64,000 bases of DNA from a virus. The notes beneath the pieces were generated by a model that was not told the origin of the DNA, ran no database searches, and saw only the letters and a program-made list of their open reading frames with translations. This document shows positions 19,801 to 25,105 of this stretch, in pieces. Positions within the stretch are counted from its first letter, which is position 1, and each line of letters opens with the position of its first letter. The translations under genes were made by a program, and so were the position numbers. Where the stretch lies: the IMG/VR virus record IMGVR_UViG_3300027969_000039, positions 186,001 to 250,000 of that record; one strand, 5' to 3'.

Positions 19801-21190
19801 TGTATTCACCAGAGGCAAATAACCCAGGTGATACTAAATTAGTTACTGTTAGTAACTCTATGTTAGTTCCAACACCTTCTACATAGTATTCTGTATTGTT
19901 ATACGTGTTAGGGAAAATATTTCCTTGGAATATAACTTTTAACCCGTTAGTGAACACTACTCCATTTGGAGAAGTATATTGTTTTTTACCTAATATGTCT
20001 GTTATAACATTAATTTGACTTGTGCTATTATTCTCAACTAGTTTAATAATACCTACTCTAGTAGAAATAGTATCATCTTGATAATACAACGTATCTAATA
20101 TTGGACTATTGTATGGTTCTAATTGTATGTAACCTAAATTATTTCTATAGAAAAGTCTATTAATCCATTGAGTGCCATATAATGCTATTATTTGCTGTTC
20201 GTTTGGAATAGCATCACCTAGTGTCAATGATATGACTGGATTATTGGTTGCGCCAGTTAGTGTGATTTGATAGAAATTAGTTTCTGTGCCTAAATCATTT
20301 TCGCCGGTATTATAAAACATTAGCGTCAATCCATCTAATGATGTTATTCCGTCAATGCCACCTATATCATTTACATATGCTCCGTTAACTTGACTATACG
20401 GAAGTGTAGAAACAACACCTACTGTATTGTCTCCAGAAAAAATATAATCAGCTAGTGCATTTTTTTGCGGAACATTAAATGTAATCGTTCCATCTGATAT
20501 CCCGTTATTAGTAACTCCGTATACATCACGGGTTTGAAGATTAGTTTGTGTTGGACTATAGCCAGTGACACCCGGTGCGCCTTGTATCCAAAAATTAGTA
20601 TTTTGATTAACAACAAATGTATAAGTTCCGCCACGGATTAAGGTTAGTGTTGGGTTAGCTTCTGCATCAGCTAATGATTCAGATGTTATTACATAATCAG
20701 CGGGTTCTGATGCAACTACATAAGTAGCTTGAGTATATACTGCGCTAGGTTGTACTGTGACACGTTCGGGTCCGGTTGGCAGCCAGTAATATTGATTATA
20801 GTTTATTATTTTATCTAAATCAGTAAAAGAATCCCATGAATAAAACTGACTACTAAACAATCTACTATTGTCATATGTTATTCCGCCACGTAATGTTAGT
20901 GCATCTATTATACCCGGATAACTAATAAAATCTTTTGCAGTAGTATCATTTTCTTTTAAGAAAACAACACCTGGATCTAATTGATAATCAGTTCTAGTTT
21001 TAGTTGGTTCAGTAACATAATAGTCATTGGCATTAACACCATATCCAAATTTACTACCAATGTAACCCTCAATTCTTTCAATATTGGGCTGTGCAACTAG
21101 CTGGTCCAATGTTGCTGCTAAAAATTGAGCATTGGTGGTAGTTTTGAATATTTCTGGTAGAAAATCTAGTGTTCTAATTCTTGTTGCCAT
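1811..21190 (-). CDS. Giant baseplate/tail structural protein (6,459 aa), in the gene 7 position
   Basis: One uninterrupted frame of 19.4 kb follows gene 6 by 27 bases, where T4 has gene 7. The first ~150 residues (RIRTLDFLPEIFKTTTNAQF, IERIEGYIGSKFGYG, QFYSWDSFTDLDKIINYNQY) look like a conserved virion anchor domain. Residues ~2340-2970 contain FG-GAP-like propeller blades (GDTFGYSIA...GDTVVVGTP). Near 10,690-10,460 is the block EVKPYHVVIKEF. From about residue 3,600 onward beta-rich modules accumulate: at least ten TYYV-type units, four YxIxSLGTTxWN units, GSGY-type blocks and a BNR-like propeller (residues ~4920-5240). The C-terminus has INGEQIGFNECDL and LTRGANGT, echoing GEEQIGYSGKDL...LTRGMNGT at ~10,150-10,210. 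T4 gp7 is 1,032 residues, so this is about six times longer. Gene 7 homology is inferred from position only; a fused wedge/fibre protein is equally possible. The start follows from the ATG 27 bases after gene 6. Confidence 0.75.
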   Translation of the reverse strand: MATRIRTLDFLPEIFKTTTNAQFLAATLDQLVAQPNIERIEGYIGSKFGYGVNANDYYVTEPTKTRTDYQLDPGVVFLKENDTTAKDFISYPGIIDALTLRGGITYDNSRLFSSQFYSWDSFTDLDKIINYNQYYWLPTGPERVTVQPSAVYTQATYVVASEPADYVITSESLADAEANPTLTLIRGGTYTFVVNQNTNFWIQGAPGVTGYSPTQTNLQTRDVYGVTNNGISDGTITFNVPQKNALADYIFSGDNTVGVVSTLPYSQVNGAYVNDIGGIDGITSLDGLTLMFYNTGENDLGTETNFYQITLTGATNNPVISLTLGDAIPNEQQIIALYGTQWINRLFYRNNLGYIQLEPYNSPILDTLYYQDDTISTRVGIIKLVENNSTSQINVITDILGKKQYTSPNGVVFTNGLKVIFQGNIFPNTYNNTEYYVEGVGTNIELLTVTNLVSPGLFASGEYTPWDTTAWDVGNYDSSLYVPINPDYITIARNSVNRNAWSRSNRWFHIDVINATAAYNNTPALITEYTTDSNKAKRPIIEFYPNLKLFDSGSVGKSPVDFFDTRTTDAFTYVAGQSGYYPDVAGWTTYDAIIAPVSGPITSITATTTYAVTNQILLSSTATLHVNDTISFGGTVFGGIISGTTYYITDIASNLITVSTLKGGESVILTTASGTMTTSIYPYSTTITVPTTGVSGLFEVNQYITDTIGVLPSITLVSDVSVVGSNTIITVTWYSQSIIDGTSIASVVTADTPLDNYALFDGARVVFSVDTTANIRNKIYIARFSTTTPYGVPVITLFEAEDGLVLPDEQTAVYRGYNNIGKDFYFDGNNWYAGQQKTTVNQPPKFDIFDENGISFSDPLVYTSTSFTGSTLFRYGIGSGTDDIYLGFPIRYSSIDNIGDVSFDVSLNLDTFNYVNGTTAITQKVNTGYVYNYTDRINYVRSLGWQTAVSPSVQYQIFEFDWTIVAPVYTFTCDVSPMSSTKTNWPTVQVYINNRYIPNTDYTVTTTNTTTTVNIPLNFDAVETVIQILVLSDQVSNTAYYQIPDNLNNNPFNEDITTANIGDIRGQYQSIFFNNPNTTGEVFGANNYRDLGNLVPWGNRIIQNSASLVLPGVFLRNQTHDVIDALLYNSRQYITFKNLLIDTINNSSYSTMLTPAQMLDNAIIQMNAARNNEQPFFWSDMIPAKAPYVTNTYSFANSLDTSIYPLSQIYNFTTANYNGVLVYLTRNEKQTQLIKGIDYTISIDSPTLTVTTDLQPNDKITVNEYNQTYGSYAPNTPTKLGLYPATVPAVVLDTAYNPETYFIVGHDGSFTKLYGNYNPGTGKLVDFRDQVLLEYETRVYNNLKLSETVPAGSYEGVIIPGFFRETGYTYDEFLQIYSESFLNWVGQNRIDYKTQFYNKNNQFSYNYVDSGNKINRQPIEQGYFRGLYLYYYDTSTPDQTPWEMLGIANKPTWWETRYGAAPYTSDNLVLWEDLAEGLVWNNGNSYIKPNYARPDLLKIIPVDSNGNLVSPLISIVGAYDENAFQRDWVVGDVGPAEFSYRRSSTWPFDLMRILAVTKPADFFNLGVDVDNYKYNAEFNQFLVNNINHLIISDIPIYGSGTPATSYINWIVDYEKQVGVDATTNITTLLNNLDVRLVYRLAGFSDKNLLKFYVEKSSANSNNSSLLIPDESYQVLLYENQPFDRIVYSGVIVQVTDRGYKVFGNSQTNAYFKVLAPKPNPAVETITVDNLTVRVATDFYDRTVTVPYGTEFYTVQQVSQFLVSYGEYLIQKGVVFDEIENGIPINWNQMIAEFLYWAQTGWAVGSITSINPAAKILSINKESSIVQPLTLQQFNFILNQNLYPISGTDMSVVRDGTAFTVTALNDGDTISYGQFNISNIEHGIVFNNLTLFNDVIYNLVTGLRQNRITVRGTKTAEWNGTVDAYGFILNQDNIQEWTREVKYTQGSIVKYKNRYWTAITIVQAKETFDEQEWLQTDYDQIQKGLLPNSQTRSYESTLYYDVNRANLENDADLLSFSLIGYRPRDYMALADLTDITQVNVYKNMIKDKGTLNAASAFKGATLAQGGIDYELYENWAIKSGEFGGVLNNNFIQFKLNQTELTGNPSIVGLTNGIAINGVQQQVPIYSVFNYGRPITDVDILPTIANTYPSELYPTAGYVNYDDVKMASYYYSGLSTAQNSVGTTIPITEFYVRDYAWLANYLSDWKVYTPASLGSVIAAQNNLNGTVTIRFNQAHNLTVYQVFAIVNFDVAIDNYYIVAAVVDTNRVIINLSLDPNITSLTGQGVGFRMQNQRVATAPEIINLPLLDNEFNKLKVWVDTNNDGSWAVYRKSLNYQYTNEITELSSNNFGSAVAYTDTLGYLIGDSGAGTVNRYRYYSDSNSYSSIQTLTHGASFGSNITYIDDLFVISEPTGSPNVYIYQLINTTLSNTLDLYQTIAAPVGVTTWGTSTALSGDQIWLYISDIDNNYVYVYRKSALTDLYEYSTRITVAGLVSGDTFGYSIATDYYGDTVVVGTPYKDYDVNTANYGYTYVFSRTVQNTISRTSNQPFIPIVIPLAWTPTTVSQTATATDSTTDRITVSSSAGFSVNDPVVFSGTLISAGAIAADTVYYVYDKPTSTTFRIALTRDATAPIDLITASGSMTVTVQTTPLFVSVNGTSLDDNTYAVTGSSLYVYSSQSPTINAGDLINISGSNFVLTQTLTNEETPRVGVEFGTSVDVNRYANEILIGAPYELSDKNYEGAVHRYTNAGEKYGMIVGDTTCTITAPRNILINGFNVILPIGDATSAATSINIVSIPNVYATTLNGKLVISLVDTTIGTAGNKLSLSVVDNATLSEIGITIYTQTQKIMCPHLDGRTQFGTVVKFDKSYSGSFIASAPVGARYTSTTFDFTDDELDNDTVFDNNATQWIDVFTNAGAVYMFDYLSAYNENIDNPGNFVYAQSTNSKDLDYGTQPYYGTALDFNSNHVTIGTPNFVPNTGYNGQVITYVSQSSTPDWAVYRSSAPVVDVNGIFNIQLFSALTNNTLENLDYIDPLQGKLLGAVAENIDITSNNDPAGYNSPADTQGGIVWSSDKVGQLWFDTSNTRFMNYHQNDVSYNSQWWGRVFPGSDVAVYSWISSNVPPSQYTGPGVPYNIDNYSVGGVINAEGLIAPIYYFWARNTNIIFEKLGKTLSDTVLEYYIIQPQATGITYFAPLLPSVYALYNAFAYINANDTVLNIGYATGSNNDVPHNQYSLIRANYADDFLSGTPGSGAGYQYRGAVGIDQPIGLYNRMLDSMCGVDNAGGVVPDPLLPKAVQTGVLSRPRQGFFYDRFGALKNYLQYANTVLAQFPIAEIRNPVFLTETGEAFDTTQYWYYINWWATGYNDATKASIQVPLYADLSTLEVAAGTIVKVISNGSGNGETYIYGADGLWTRIGLDNGTIEFSSVLWDYPSARLGFGDNFFDTTPFDSYPSTETRYIVRALNEEIYTNELLIFRNKSLILLFEYIQSETIESQNYLTWLNKTSFLDVSHTIRELVPIEVFRSDNQLFLEGYLNEVKPYHVVIKEFLFKYTRTDVFEGDITDFDLPAQWNANIGEFVSPQLVYNGGDSVYQYPPTSSIWDSNAYTEWYNNYGLSIGVFVDETQSYIGQKDFQISVLDSYLSLNTSYCYVGNVNGFPINGTITIGEEQIGYSGKDLLNNQLTGLTRGMNGTTITQHLPGEYIFMDLPPVIILNTGRNYINPPQITAYVDTTIYPEPRVPAQLQAIMSLGTVIGVEVINPGSGYAVLPNIVIDPAYILSIDSSQVNVLDNTININTAYDLQTGDVIVYSVGSNSTTIEGLIEGQQYYVNLLEITPSPVFALYTMYQEAIQDHNRVVFGNSGTGTQNFSIGAIGYCILNSMPIRENVITLRFDRTTYTSQVIDWAPGGLYGSFYAGDLHNSNQISSSSIKLYEEYPSIDSILASAAGATFEILDAENQQTLTWSSRTRNTVQTYGSSYSTVAYQNAIRINPSSGGAAVAGDIGSTIGFYIGMPVKFVGSTIGTSLVDSTTYYVKSLVQLPNANSTSSSNLDIGYNYVITVLGDTDWNSVADTVGVTYAVGDVVISKFVASGTGTAALLEDTGFTISDTVGIDGVPGAVFVQNTATIVTAGLILYVGQLVNQAILTINYTGLRNAVATTRTTNNVTVLLTPTGQNGTIGFYTTMPLFFVTNSAGNNETFGNIVENKIYYVLTVIDLETFTMSATNELPVMFEVTATSSSNNSITCETTQGLTINEPIIFTGTTFGNIVAGATYYVREKFTNGTSFSVSTSVNGEAVTLTTATGSCMLNSQDLAVQLTDGSGSMTLNVNLPVSPGQITGQQFTLYQTSQQYSGLSGTISNLLTRSISATLATVNRICISTFSGGLTNIYNGLKFNVGNDIGGLTTTGGPYTVTGTGTTALTVTDTTSSTNWLTAPLSLNPNLTDVLYVGMPIYFTGTSIGGVSLNLVYYVFSIDSSPPADTGRFTISEDQLFGSVYNVTTDSGLMTLSGEGYITVGTSLLNSTQAATITDSSTPTAATITVANGSAFPNGTAVVLSSTGTLPAPFNVYTTYYVANKSGNTFNLVYVVGGTTIKTTTTGSGTHYVLETQVQLVQEVVTDPNFDVSYILGGYRIVITSAGQGYAVDNTVTIAGSSIGGISPANDLTLTALTIDSIGGITSAVCVGTPAGVVEQYYLEVISSNQVAVYSNPELTAPVSGQNFSYSGITSTTATETVAASDRITVTSSASFNVNEPVVFTETVFGGISLGLTYYIYDKPTSTTVRISTLPALLSSLVQLTDATGSMTMASSGDYALLPEPFYFTPSIVKFNNRVYQCVVSNNDNEFIIGKWELLSPDNRNLNALDRIIGYYQPTVNMPGKDLAQLVNGITYPNSTYLGNAFAPADEYTLNTILTDQTFYPVGLNGQSIAVKDSTYFIASNSSDYSSINTSTLSNWTINKLSNTPINVTSIIYTGGTSGKFILSSNNTATPILVSDDGINWDATALYNSTDPILLASSGVTLNCVTNSSIASATVAVGSSIITSVTQPNDNVPYTWDETFTFTNGFTNEFNGVAYVSTAGFTGFIAVGLGQAASSGTVAPTNYGIIYSSADGFTWTQVPFTATSFSLNSIAGNSQTIVIVGDNGVIYTSFNGTTWFPQTSPVATNLNNVTWSTYLSTFIAVGDNGVILTAPTNGITWTQQTSNVTENLQSSVSDNVSGLLIVIGYNNTMLRSTNSTTWTLDNYVNTPAPIYNVQGDSFTEGYGPEELVAGVVSDNITMIVNTRPGTNWDQTIYQNIGYNVVSLEIAPTSGTQTQYSFINAVNVPIQISVFMIDYTTELSTTMILGSDYTIDWINKIVILSNPITYVSSTIHDNLRIDVYEVGNGDQLVKSNTEADPIKYNEVTGFSEIDVNANYSAGIYQGSGLIKPTTSPVTAYALSTNGINNTIQCDSVDDFVLNGAITFSGAVFGNIVEDQTYYVKSIGYTTNRITISDTYNSSTGTAGTIFFLSTASGLMDAIIQTGLGAAWSPPAVYHNGNLLVLGYTATVLRTKSSTNTITTITTSGLIVNTPIVFSETIFGGIVHHQTYYIKSIYDSNEFTISETVSGPVFQLTNATGSAEFISNDYSIGISTNGITAAIIFAANYDNTVDYLVYSFLGQTVPTQYGYTLPQTQLFIGDGSTDSFALDYFVGEDNPTNAIVEINGLRQSLSTYTISADNDSILFDTPPNVNDNISVTSYNLTERQYFSTSELTSSYTVAPIINVNNVITPTTAIIGITSTQAGSATVVNAGSFTTTKQYIIVSLGTTTNWNTVAGTTGVTYAVGSLFTAATVGSGNGTAKLANSLISTADPSLNLTVGQSIQFKTANINAGSFISSTQYCITSLGNTDWQSIASSYNWLSGYPVVGGIFTANAIGSGSGTAVLTTINGISTIGTNYTVSAITTNPNAAYAFTIQDELSASPTVTTGAVATVLTGYAGGFSAVTVTTSITPNFILNSLVRIDGVIGSVQLNNNLYYVRPMSTTQYELYTEPYNPALYAVNYPVTTISTYVSGGYIWIDGVFTIHDTVATATDDNGNRITVASTDILISNTPVYFTKYPAPSETNILGNILAKHKYYIFAVRPEISAGNFIIGNEYEITSLGTTNWNAIGYVGTPVTLGTFVATGTGTGTGTANGLQEFTISETPFPYQEEVQLVDASGSIYVTQYEQVNVDRLWVTINGYRVPSSSLRLNSYNNLSILSNIQTSDEVIITSMMPTASPNEETYLLNVSQQGDASVYRANHQTRTWLVSPLEILQDIIYLNDVTRVTDSIIQTVTAPALVDGTFNIGLISNKNVICHIQVYNNTTGLFLGGANFAIVIEDTAPILQIQPIGVSVGDSLTITTVEGRLLYINGEQIGFNECDLVANTVSQLTRGANGTGMQAYIPVYSEAFGLIPNNRMSDVLYSATWNPIPGIYNTEDGDPLQIAYTQGANFLRTDIT
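2720..3900 (-). repeat. YxIxSLGTTxWN modules within the giant protein
   Basis: Three copies of a ~50-residue module lie at about 3900-3720, 3640-3480 and 2880-2720, with a fourth at about 9050-8890. The plan is AGxF...YxIxSLGTTxW, then a YAVGxxFTA stretch and a terminal GSGxGTA. I recognise this module from structural proteins of marine phages. Two copies sit inside a TYYV unit. Confidence 0.65.
5460..6420 (-). repeat. BNR/sialidase-like propeller repeats in the giant protein
   Basis: Residues ~4920-5240 contain blades of the form SxDGxxWTxV...F...IVIVGDNGVIYTSxNGxTW, repeated at least four times (GINWDAT, GFTWTQVPF, GTTWFPQTS, GITWTQQTS, STTWTLDNY). This is the Asp-box/BNR pattern of beta-propellers. 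In phage fibres such domains are usually structural or glycan-binding; no catalytic sialidase residues can be assigned. Confidence 0.6.
12280..14165 (-). repeat. FG-GAP-like propeller repeats in the giant protein
   Basis: Residues ~2340-2970 carry blades of the form FGxSVA...GxxVVVGAP, for example FGSAVAYTDTLGYLIGD, FGSNITYIDDLFVISEP, GDTFGYSIATDYYGDTVVVG, FGTSVDVNRYANEILIGAP, FGTVVKFDKSYSGSFIASAP and GTALDFNSNHVTIGTP. Six or seven blades are enough for a closed integrin-alpha-like propeller. Confidence 0.6.
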
Positions 21191-21217
21191 TTTAAAAATC
21201 TTTTAGTTATATATTAC

Positions 21218-24200
21218 TTATGCTATCTGTAATTCGGCGGGTGTCAAAGCCGCAATGACAAGTACATCATTTGAAGTCGCTGCATTTACAAAAATTTCGT
21301 AAGGCAAACATTTAATCTCATACAAATCTCCAAATTTCATTGTTGGATCATTGGGTACTAATACACATGAACTAACATACTCTCCAATTTGATTATGTAT
21401 GTACGCACTTAATTCACTAAAGTAAAAAGTATCTCCAAAGTCCCAATTGTTAATATTAAAGTAATTATTCATGGCGGTCAAAGTTGCACTACGAATTTCA
21501 CTATCACTCGCATTCGTTGCAGAATTTTTAATTACTTTAATTGTTCCTCTTAATGCGGCTGCTGCTTTAGCACCAAATAATGGTTTAAACACTACACTGT
21601 TTATAATAGTATTATCAGTCAACATTTTATAATCTTGTACTTTACTATACTCAGTAGTTAAATCATTAATAGTTGGTTTAGTTGGCATAGGCACAGTACC
21701 AGTAGTATCTTGTATCCAATTTTGATATTCAGTATAATATGCTTGTGTTACCACGTATAAATCAATAATATTAGTGGTTGCAGGGTCAATGCGTGTAGTG
21801 TTATTACTGTTATGACGATATTGGAATTGCAATCCTTGACGCCCTGGTTTCATACTATATTGTGGTTGCTCAACTAAAGTATAGTACGGAGTAGTTATTG
21901 TTGGATCTTGTACAGTTATGTAAAATACATTATCTGTATAAGCATAGAACAATTGTCCTTCTGAATAATCATATTTTACAACATCTATATCTGTTGCAGT
22001 TGCATATTGATATGAAACAGTAGTGCTTGAAATTAATTCTGTTCTAGTTAGATTGATAGCATCCTGTATTTCTTCAAAAAAAGTGTATATTCCAATATTA
22101 GTATTTCCAGTTACATATCCGGTAACATCATAAAAGAAATCTGGATTGTCTACTACCGTTCTATTATTAACATCAATACTAGCAACTTGAACTTCAAAAT
22201 CATTTATATAACCATCACTTTCAACTGTTTGACCAATGATACTACTACTAACTGCTTTAGCCAAAGGATAATTTGAATTTGGTTGTGTATTAGTAGCGAG
22301 AATGTTTATAAAGTCTTGCAATATTAGTCCAGAAAAAGGATCATATACTAATTTACCAGCTTCATATGTAAATCTAGTATCAGCTACACTACCAAAGTAA
22401 TAATTCAATGATTTATAAGTAACCGTATATCTATTGTATCCAGTGCTAGTAAATTTAACAAAATATCCAGTTTGTGACGTAGGGTCTACACTCCATCTAT
22501 CTTGTGCAATAGTTAACGAATTATCAAATACTAAAGTAAAATTTTGTTGTAGTTCTAATCTAATGATACATTCATTGGTTACTGTATTAGGTAACGTATT
22601 TTGAAACGCTGGAATTACAGTGGTGATAATTGCACCTGTAGGAATATAGTTGTTTAATGTAATTGGACCGGTACCATTGGCAAATTGTCCTAATCCATTA
22701 TTATATCCATCACCTATAACATTTAATACAGTTGTCCAAATAGATGTTATATTAGATGGACCAGCAACACCGTATACTAATCTATTATTACTATCGAAAT
22801 AGTAACTATCGGGTGCTATAAATTTTATCAATGCACCTTTGGTTAAATACTTTAAGTTGTATGTTGAATATGTGCCGGCTGGAATTGGAGTATCATTTCC
22901 GTTTATCAAATCATAAAAATAACCAGTCGAACTATTAGCATCTACTGTGCTAGTATGCCAATATATTAAATCATCATCAGAACTTATAGTAGTACTGTAC
23001 CTAGGATAGTTCTGAACATAATATTGCAGTGACTTATTATCACCCAATATATTAGACAACGTATCGTTTAAGAAGGTTTGTATATCACTAAGATTAGTAA
23101 TGTTTAGTAATGCATACCCATCAGTATCATCTAACCAAATGCCACCGTCATTTGCATAACTGTTAGTACTACTATATTTTCCAGTTGGGTCAAGTAAATC
23201 TAAATTTTTACTTACACCCACACTACTACGATTAATCGCTTTACTTTTAATAATTGAACTGTACAGAGTATACGGAAAGTTATTGTAATCTTCTCCATTA
23301 ACCATACGATTTTGTGTATAGTAACGACTTGGCGCTCTTTGTTTGATATCAGCTAATGTTTCTCTAGCCTGTGCGTTTGTGACAGGGGTTTGCAAAGATA
23401 AACCAATTGTCAATGTCTCTACACGACCAACTCTACTAACATAATTCATTGTAACAGTAAGATTTTGAATTTGTGTAGGTTGAATAGTATAGGTCAATGC
23501 ATTGCCTGCACGAACATATGCTCTAAAGTTACCAACTGGAATTTCACTAAACACCCCATCACCAAAAACATAACTCACTTGGTCATTGAATCTACTGTTT
23601 ACAGAATAAATTTGTCTAACACTATTTTGTGTTTGTAGATATGCATTTGCATAGATGTTATCTACTTTAATCCAAAGACCAAACGTACCATTTGTTTGAC
23701 TTATTTGATATAGCCATGTGTCAGTATTATTAACACCTTGTATAGACCCAATATCAAGCACTTGATTAGCTATTTGATTTTGATATGCAAAATCAAAATT
23801 TTGTAATGACCCTTGCTTGAAGTAAAAGAAAAATCCTGTGTTTGGACTACCGTAACCTAATTTATCGTTACGATACAACATATTAAATTGACTGGTAGGT
23901 GCAGGAGGAATTTCATATACATAATCTTCACCTACTGTACTGACACTACACAATTCAAAATTCATGTTCATCCCGTTAACTGTGGTAGAAAATGGTACAA
24001 CAGGACTAGTTCCAGCTGGAATTTGTAATGTATATTCGTCTGTTTTTACTCCGAGAATTTGTGCAGAGTTTGCAGGAAGGCCCACACGTTGTGTGTTTAC
24101 CAATGCTGCATTAATAATTGTATTATATTGTTCTAACCAATTTGGGTTAGCCGGGTCGTTCCACAATATAGGAATATTAGCTAGGTTAAATCCATTCAAA

Positions 24201-24592
24201 TCAGTAAGATTTTGAGTAGTACGAACACTAGTTACTTTCAAGTAACCTTCTGCTGTTAAATTTCGTTTAGGCGTATAGCTTACAAGATTAGCTAATTTGA
24301 TAACACTGTCTCTGCGTTCAGCAGTATCAATAAAGTTTTCACGGGTATTTAAGTCGTTGCGGAAAGCAAGACCTTGGCCCATAAACGCCATAACGTCAAG
24401 CAATGCAATAAATTCTGAACTCTCAATATAATCATTGAACGTTTCAGGATAGTATATACGTAGATAATCTATGAAACTTTTACGTAATGTTTCATAGTCA
24501 TAACTACGGAAATCTGCCTGTTGGAAAGTCTGATAAATGGTTTTCCAGTCATTTACCCCAAATATTGCTGATTGTCTTGAACTTGTAGCCAT
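21218..24592 (-). CDS. 6: Baseplate wedge protein gp6 (baseplate J-like)
   Basis: This is the core wedge subunit that dimerises into the inner ring of the baseplate and joins wedges around the hub. The N-terminal region (residues 13-112: NDWKTIYQTFQQADFRSYDY, LRKSFIDYLRIYYPETFNDY, SSEFIALLDVMAFMGQGLAF, NLVSYTPKRN) is the hallmark of the gp6 family. A second conserved block near residues 370-450 reads NYVSRVGRVETLTIG ... QRAPSRYYTQNRMVNGEDYN. At 1,124 residues it is much longer than T4 gp6 (660), with beta-rich insertions in the C-terminal half. It follows gene 25 by 51 bases, the T4-like order. A late-promoter-like octamer lies 17 bases before its ATG. Confidence 0.93.
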   Translation of the reverse strand: MATSSRQSAIFGVNDWKTIYQTFQQADFRSYDYETLRKSFIDYLRIYYPETFNDYIESSEFIALLDVMAFMGQGLAFRNDLNTRENFIDTAERRDSVIKLANLVSYTPKRNLTAEGYLKVTSVRTTQNLTDLNGFNLANIPILWNDPANPNWLEQYNTIINAALVNTQRVGLPANSAQILGVKTDEYTLQIPAGTSPVVPFSTTVNGMNMNFELCSVSTVGEDYVYEIPPAPTSQFNMLYRNDKLGYGSPNTGFFFYFKQGSLQNFDFAYQNQIANQVLDIGSIQGVNNTDTWLYQISQTNGTFGLWIKVDNIYANAYLQTQNSVRQIYSVNSRFNDQVSYVFGDGVFSEIPVGNFRAYVRAGNALTYTIQPTQIQNLTVTMNYVSRVGRVETLTIGLSLQTPVTNAQARETLADIKQRAPSRYYTQNRMVNGEDYNNFPYTLYSSIIKSKAINRSSVGVSKNLDLLDPTGKYSSTNSYANDGGIWLDDTDGYALLNITNLSDIQTFLNDTLSNILGDNKSLQYYVQNYPRYSTTISSDDDLIYWHTSTVDANSSTGYFYDLINGNDTPIPAGTYSTYNLKYLTKGALIKFIAPDSYYFDSNNRLVYGVAGPSNITSIWTTVLNVIGDGYNNGLGQFANGTGPITLNNYIPTGAIITTVIPAFQNTLPNTVTNECIIRLELQQNFTLVFDNSLTIAQDRWSVDPTSQTGYFVKFTSTGYNRYTVTYKSLNYYFGSVADTRFTYEAGKLVYDPFSGLILQDFINILATNTQPNSNYPLAKAVSSSIIGQTVESDGYINDFEVQVASIDVNNRTVVDNPDFFYDVTGYVTGNTNIGIYTFFEEIQDAINLTRTELISSTTVSYQYATATDIDVVKYDYSEGQLFYAYTDNVFYITVQDPTITTPYYTLVEQPQYSMKPGRQGLQFQYRHNSNNTTRIDPATTNIIDLYVVTQAYYTEYQNWIQDTTGTVPMPTKPTINDLTTEYSKVQDYKMLTDNTIINSVVFKPLFGAKAAAALRGTIKVIKNSATNASDSEIRSATLTAMNNYFNINNWDFGDTFYFSELSAYIHNQIGEYVSSCVLVPNDPTMKFGDLYEIKCLPYEIFVNAATSNDVLVIAALTPAELQIA

Positions 24593-24609
24593 AAGTATTC
24601 TCTTTTAAG

Positions 24610-24617
24610 TATTTATC
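24610..24617 (-). promoter_or_regulatory. Late-promoter-like octamer before gene 6
   Basis: GATAAATA followed by CTT on the minus strand lies in the 51-base gap between genes 25 and 6, 17 bases before the ATG. The spacing fits a T4-type late start site with a short leader. Confidence 0.5.
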
Positions 24618-24643
24618 ATACTTGAAAACATGGGTTTTTTAGG

Positions 24644-25093
24644 TTACTGAATAGAAGCAGTATTGGTAGCATTATTAAAAAATACGTTTAATAACTGCGC
24701 TTGATTGAAGGGAGATACTGCTAATTCTAATTCTAACAATATTCCGTTTTCTTGCGGGAAGGCTCTGACTGAATTCAATATTAATCTTGGATCTAATCCA
24801 GCTACCCTGCGTATTTCAGTTTCTAATTGAAACTGTACATCTGCTGTATTTGGCTCAAAAACAAAGGACCAAAGCGTGGTTCCATACCCTGGTTGTCCTA
24901 CTTTTTGACCTTGCGATATATTCAACGCATTTACAAAATCTTGTAGTACTAATGGAACATCCACTAACATAAATTTATTTCCAATATTTACTGGATCGAT
25001 TAGTGAACCGGTACCTCCCGCTGGACCAGTAGGTAAATTAGTTGACCTAGGTTCGTTTGCTGTTATGGTACTGAATCCGACGTATGAGGGCAT
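24644..25093 (-). CDS. 25: Baseplate wedge protein gp25
   Basis: A 149-residue member of the GPW/gp25 family, the lysozyme-like-fold wedge subunit that initiates sheath assembly next to gp6 and gp53. Typical features are the central segment LVLQDFVNALNISQGQKVGQ followed by YGTTLWSFVFEPN (residues ~50-82), then FQLETEIRRVAGLDPRLILN and the strand ILLELELAVSP. The length is close to T4 gp25 (132). It sits between the spike and gene 6. No clear Shine-Dalgarno precedes the ATG; the late-promoter-like CATAAATA at 25098-25105 is only four bases upstream. Confidence 0.92.
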   Translation of the reverse strand: MPSYVGFSTITANEPRSTNLPTGPAGGTGSLIDPVNIGNKFMLVDVPLVLQDFVNALNISQGQKVGQPGYGTTLWSFVFEPNTADVQFQLETEIRRVAGLDPRLILNSVRAFPQENGILLELELAVSPFNQAQLLNVFFNNATNTASIQ

Positions 25094-25097
25094 GATG

Positions 25098-25105
25098 TAT
25101 TTATG
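25098..25105 (-). promoter_or_regulatory. Late-promoter-like octamer next to the gene 25 start
   Basis: CATAAATA followed by CATC and the ATG on the minus strand. It overlaps the spike gene stop region. The match is good but the distance to the ATG is very short. Confidence 0.3.
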
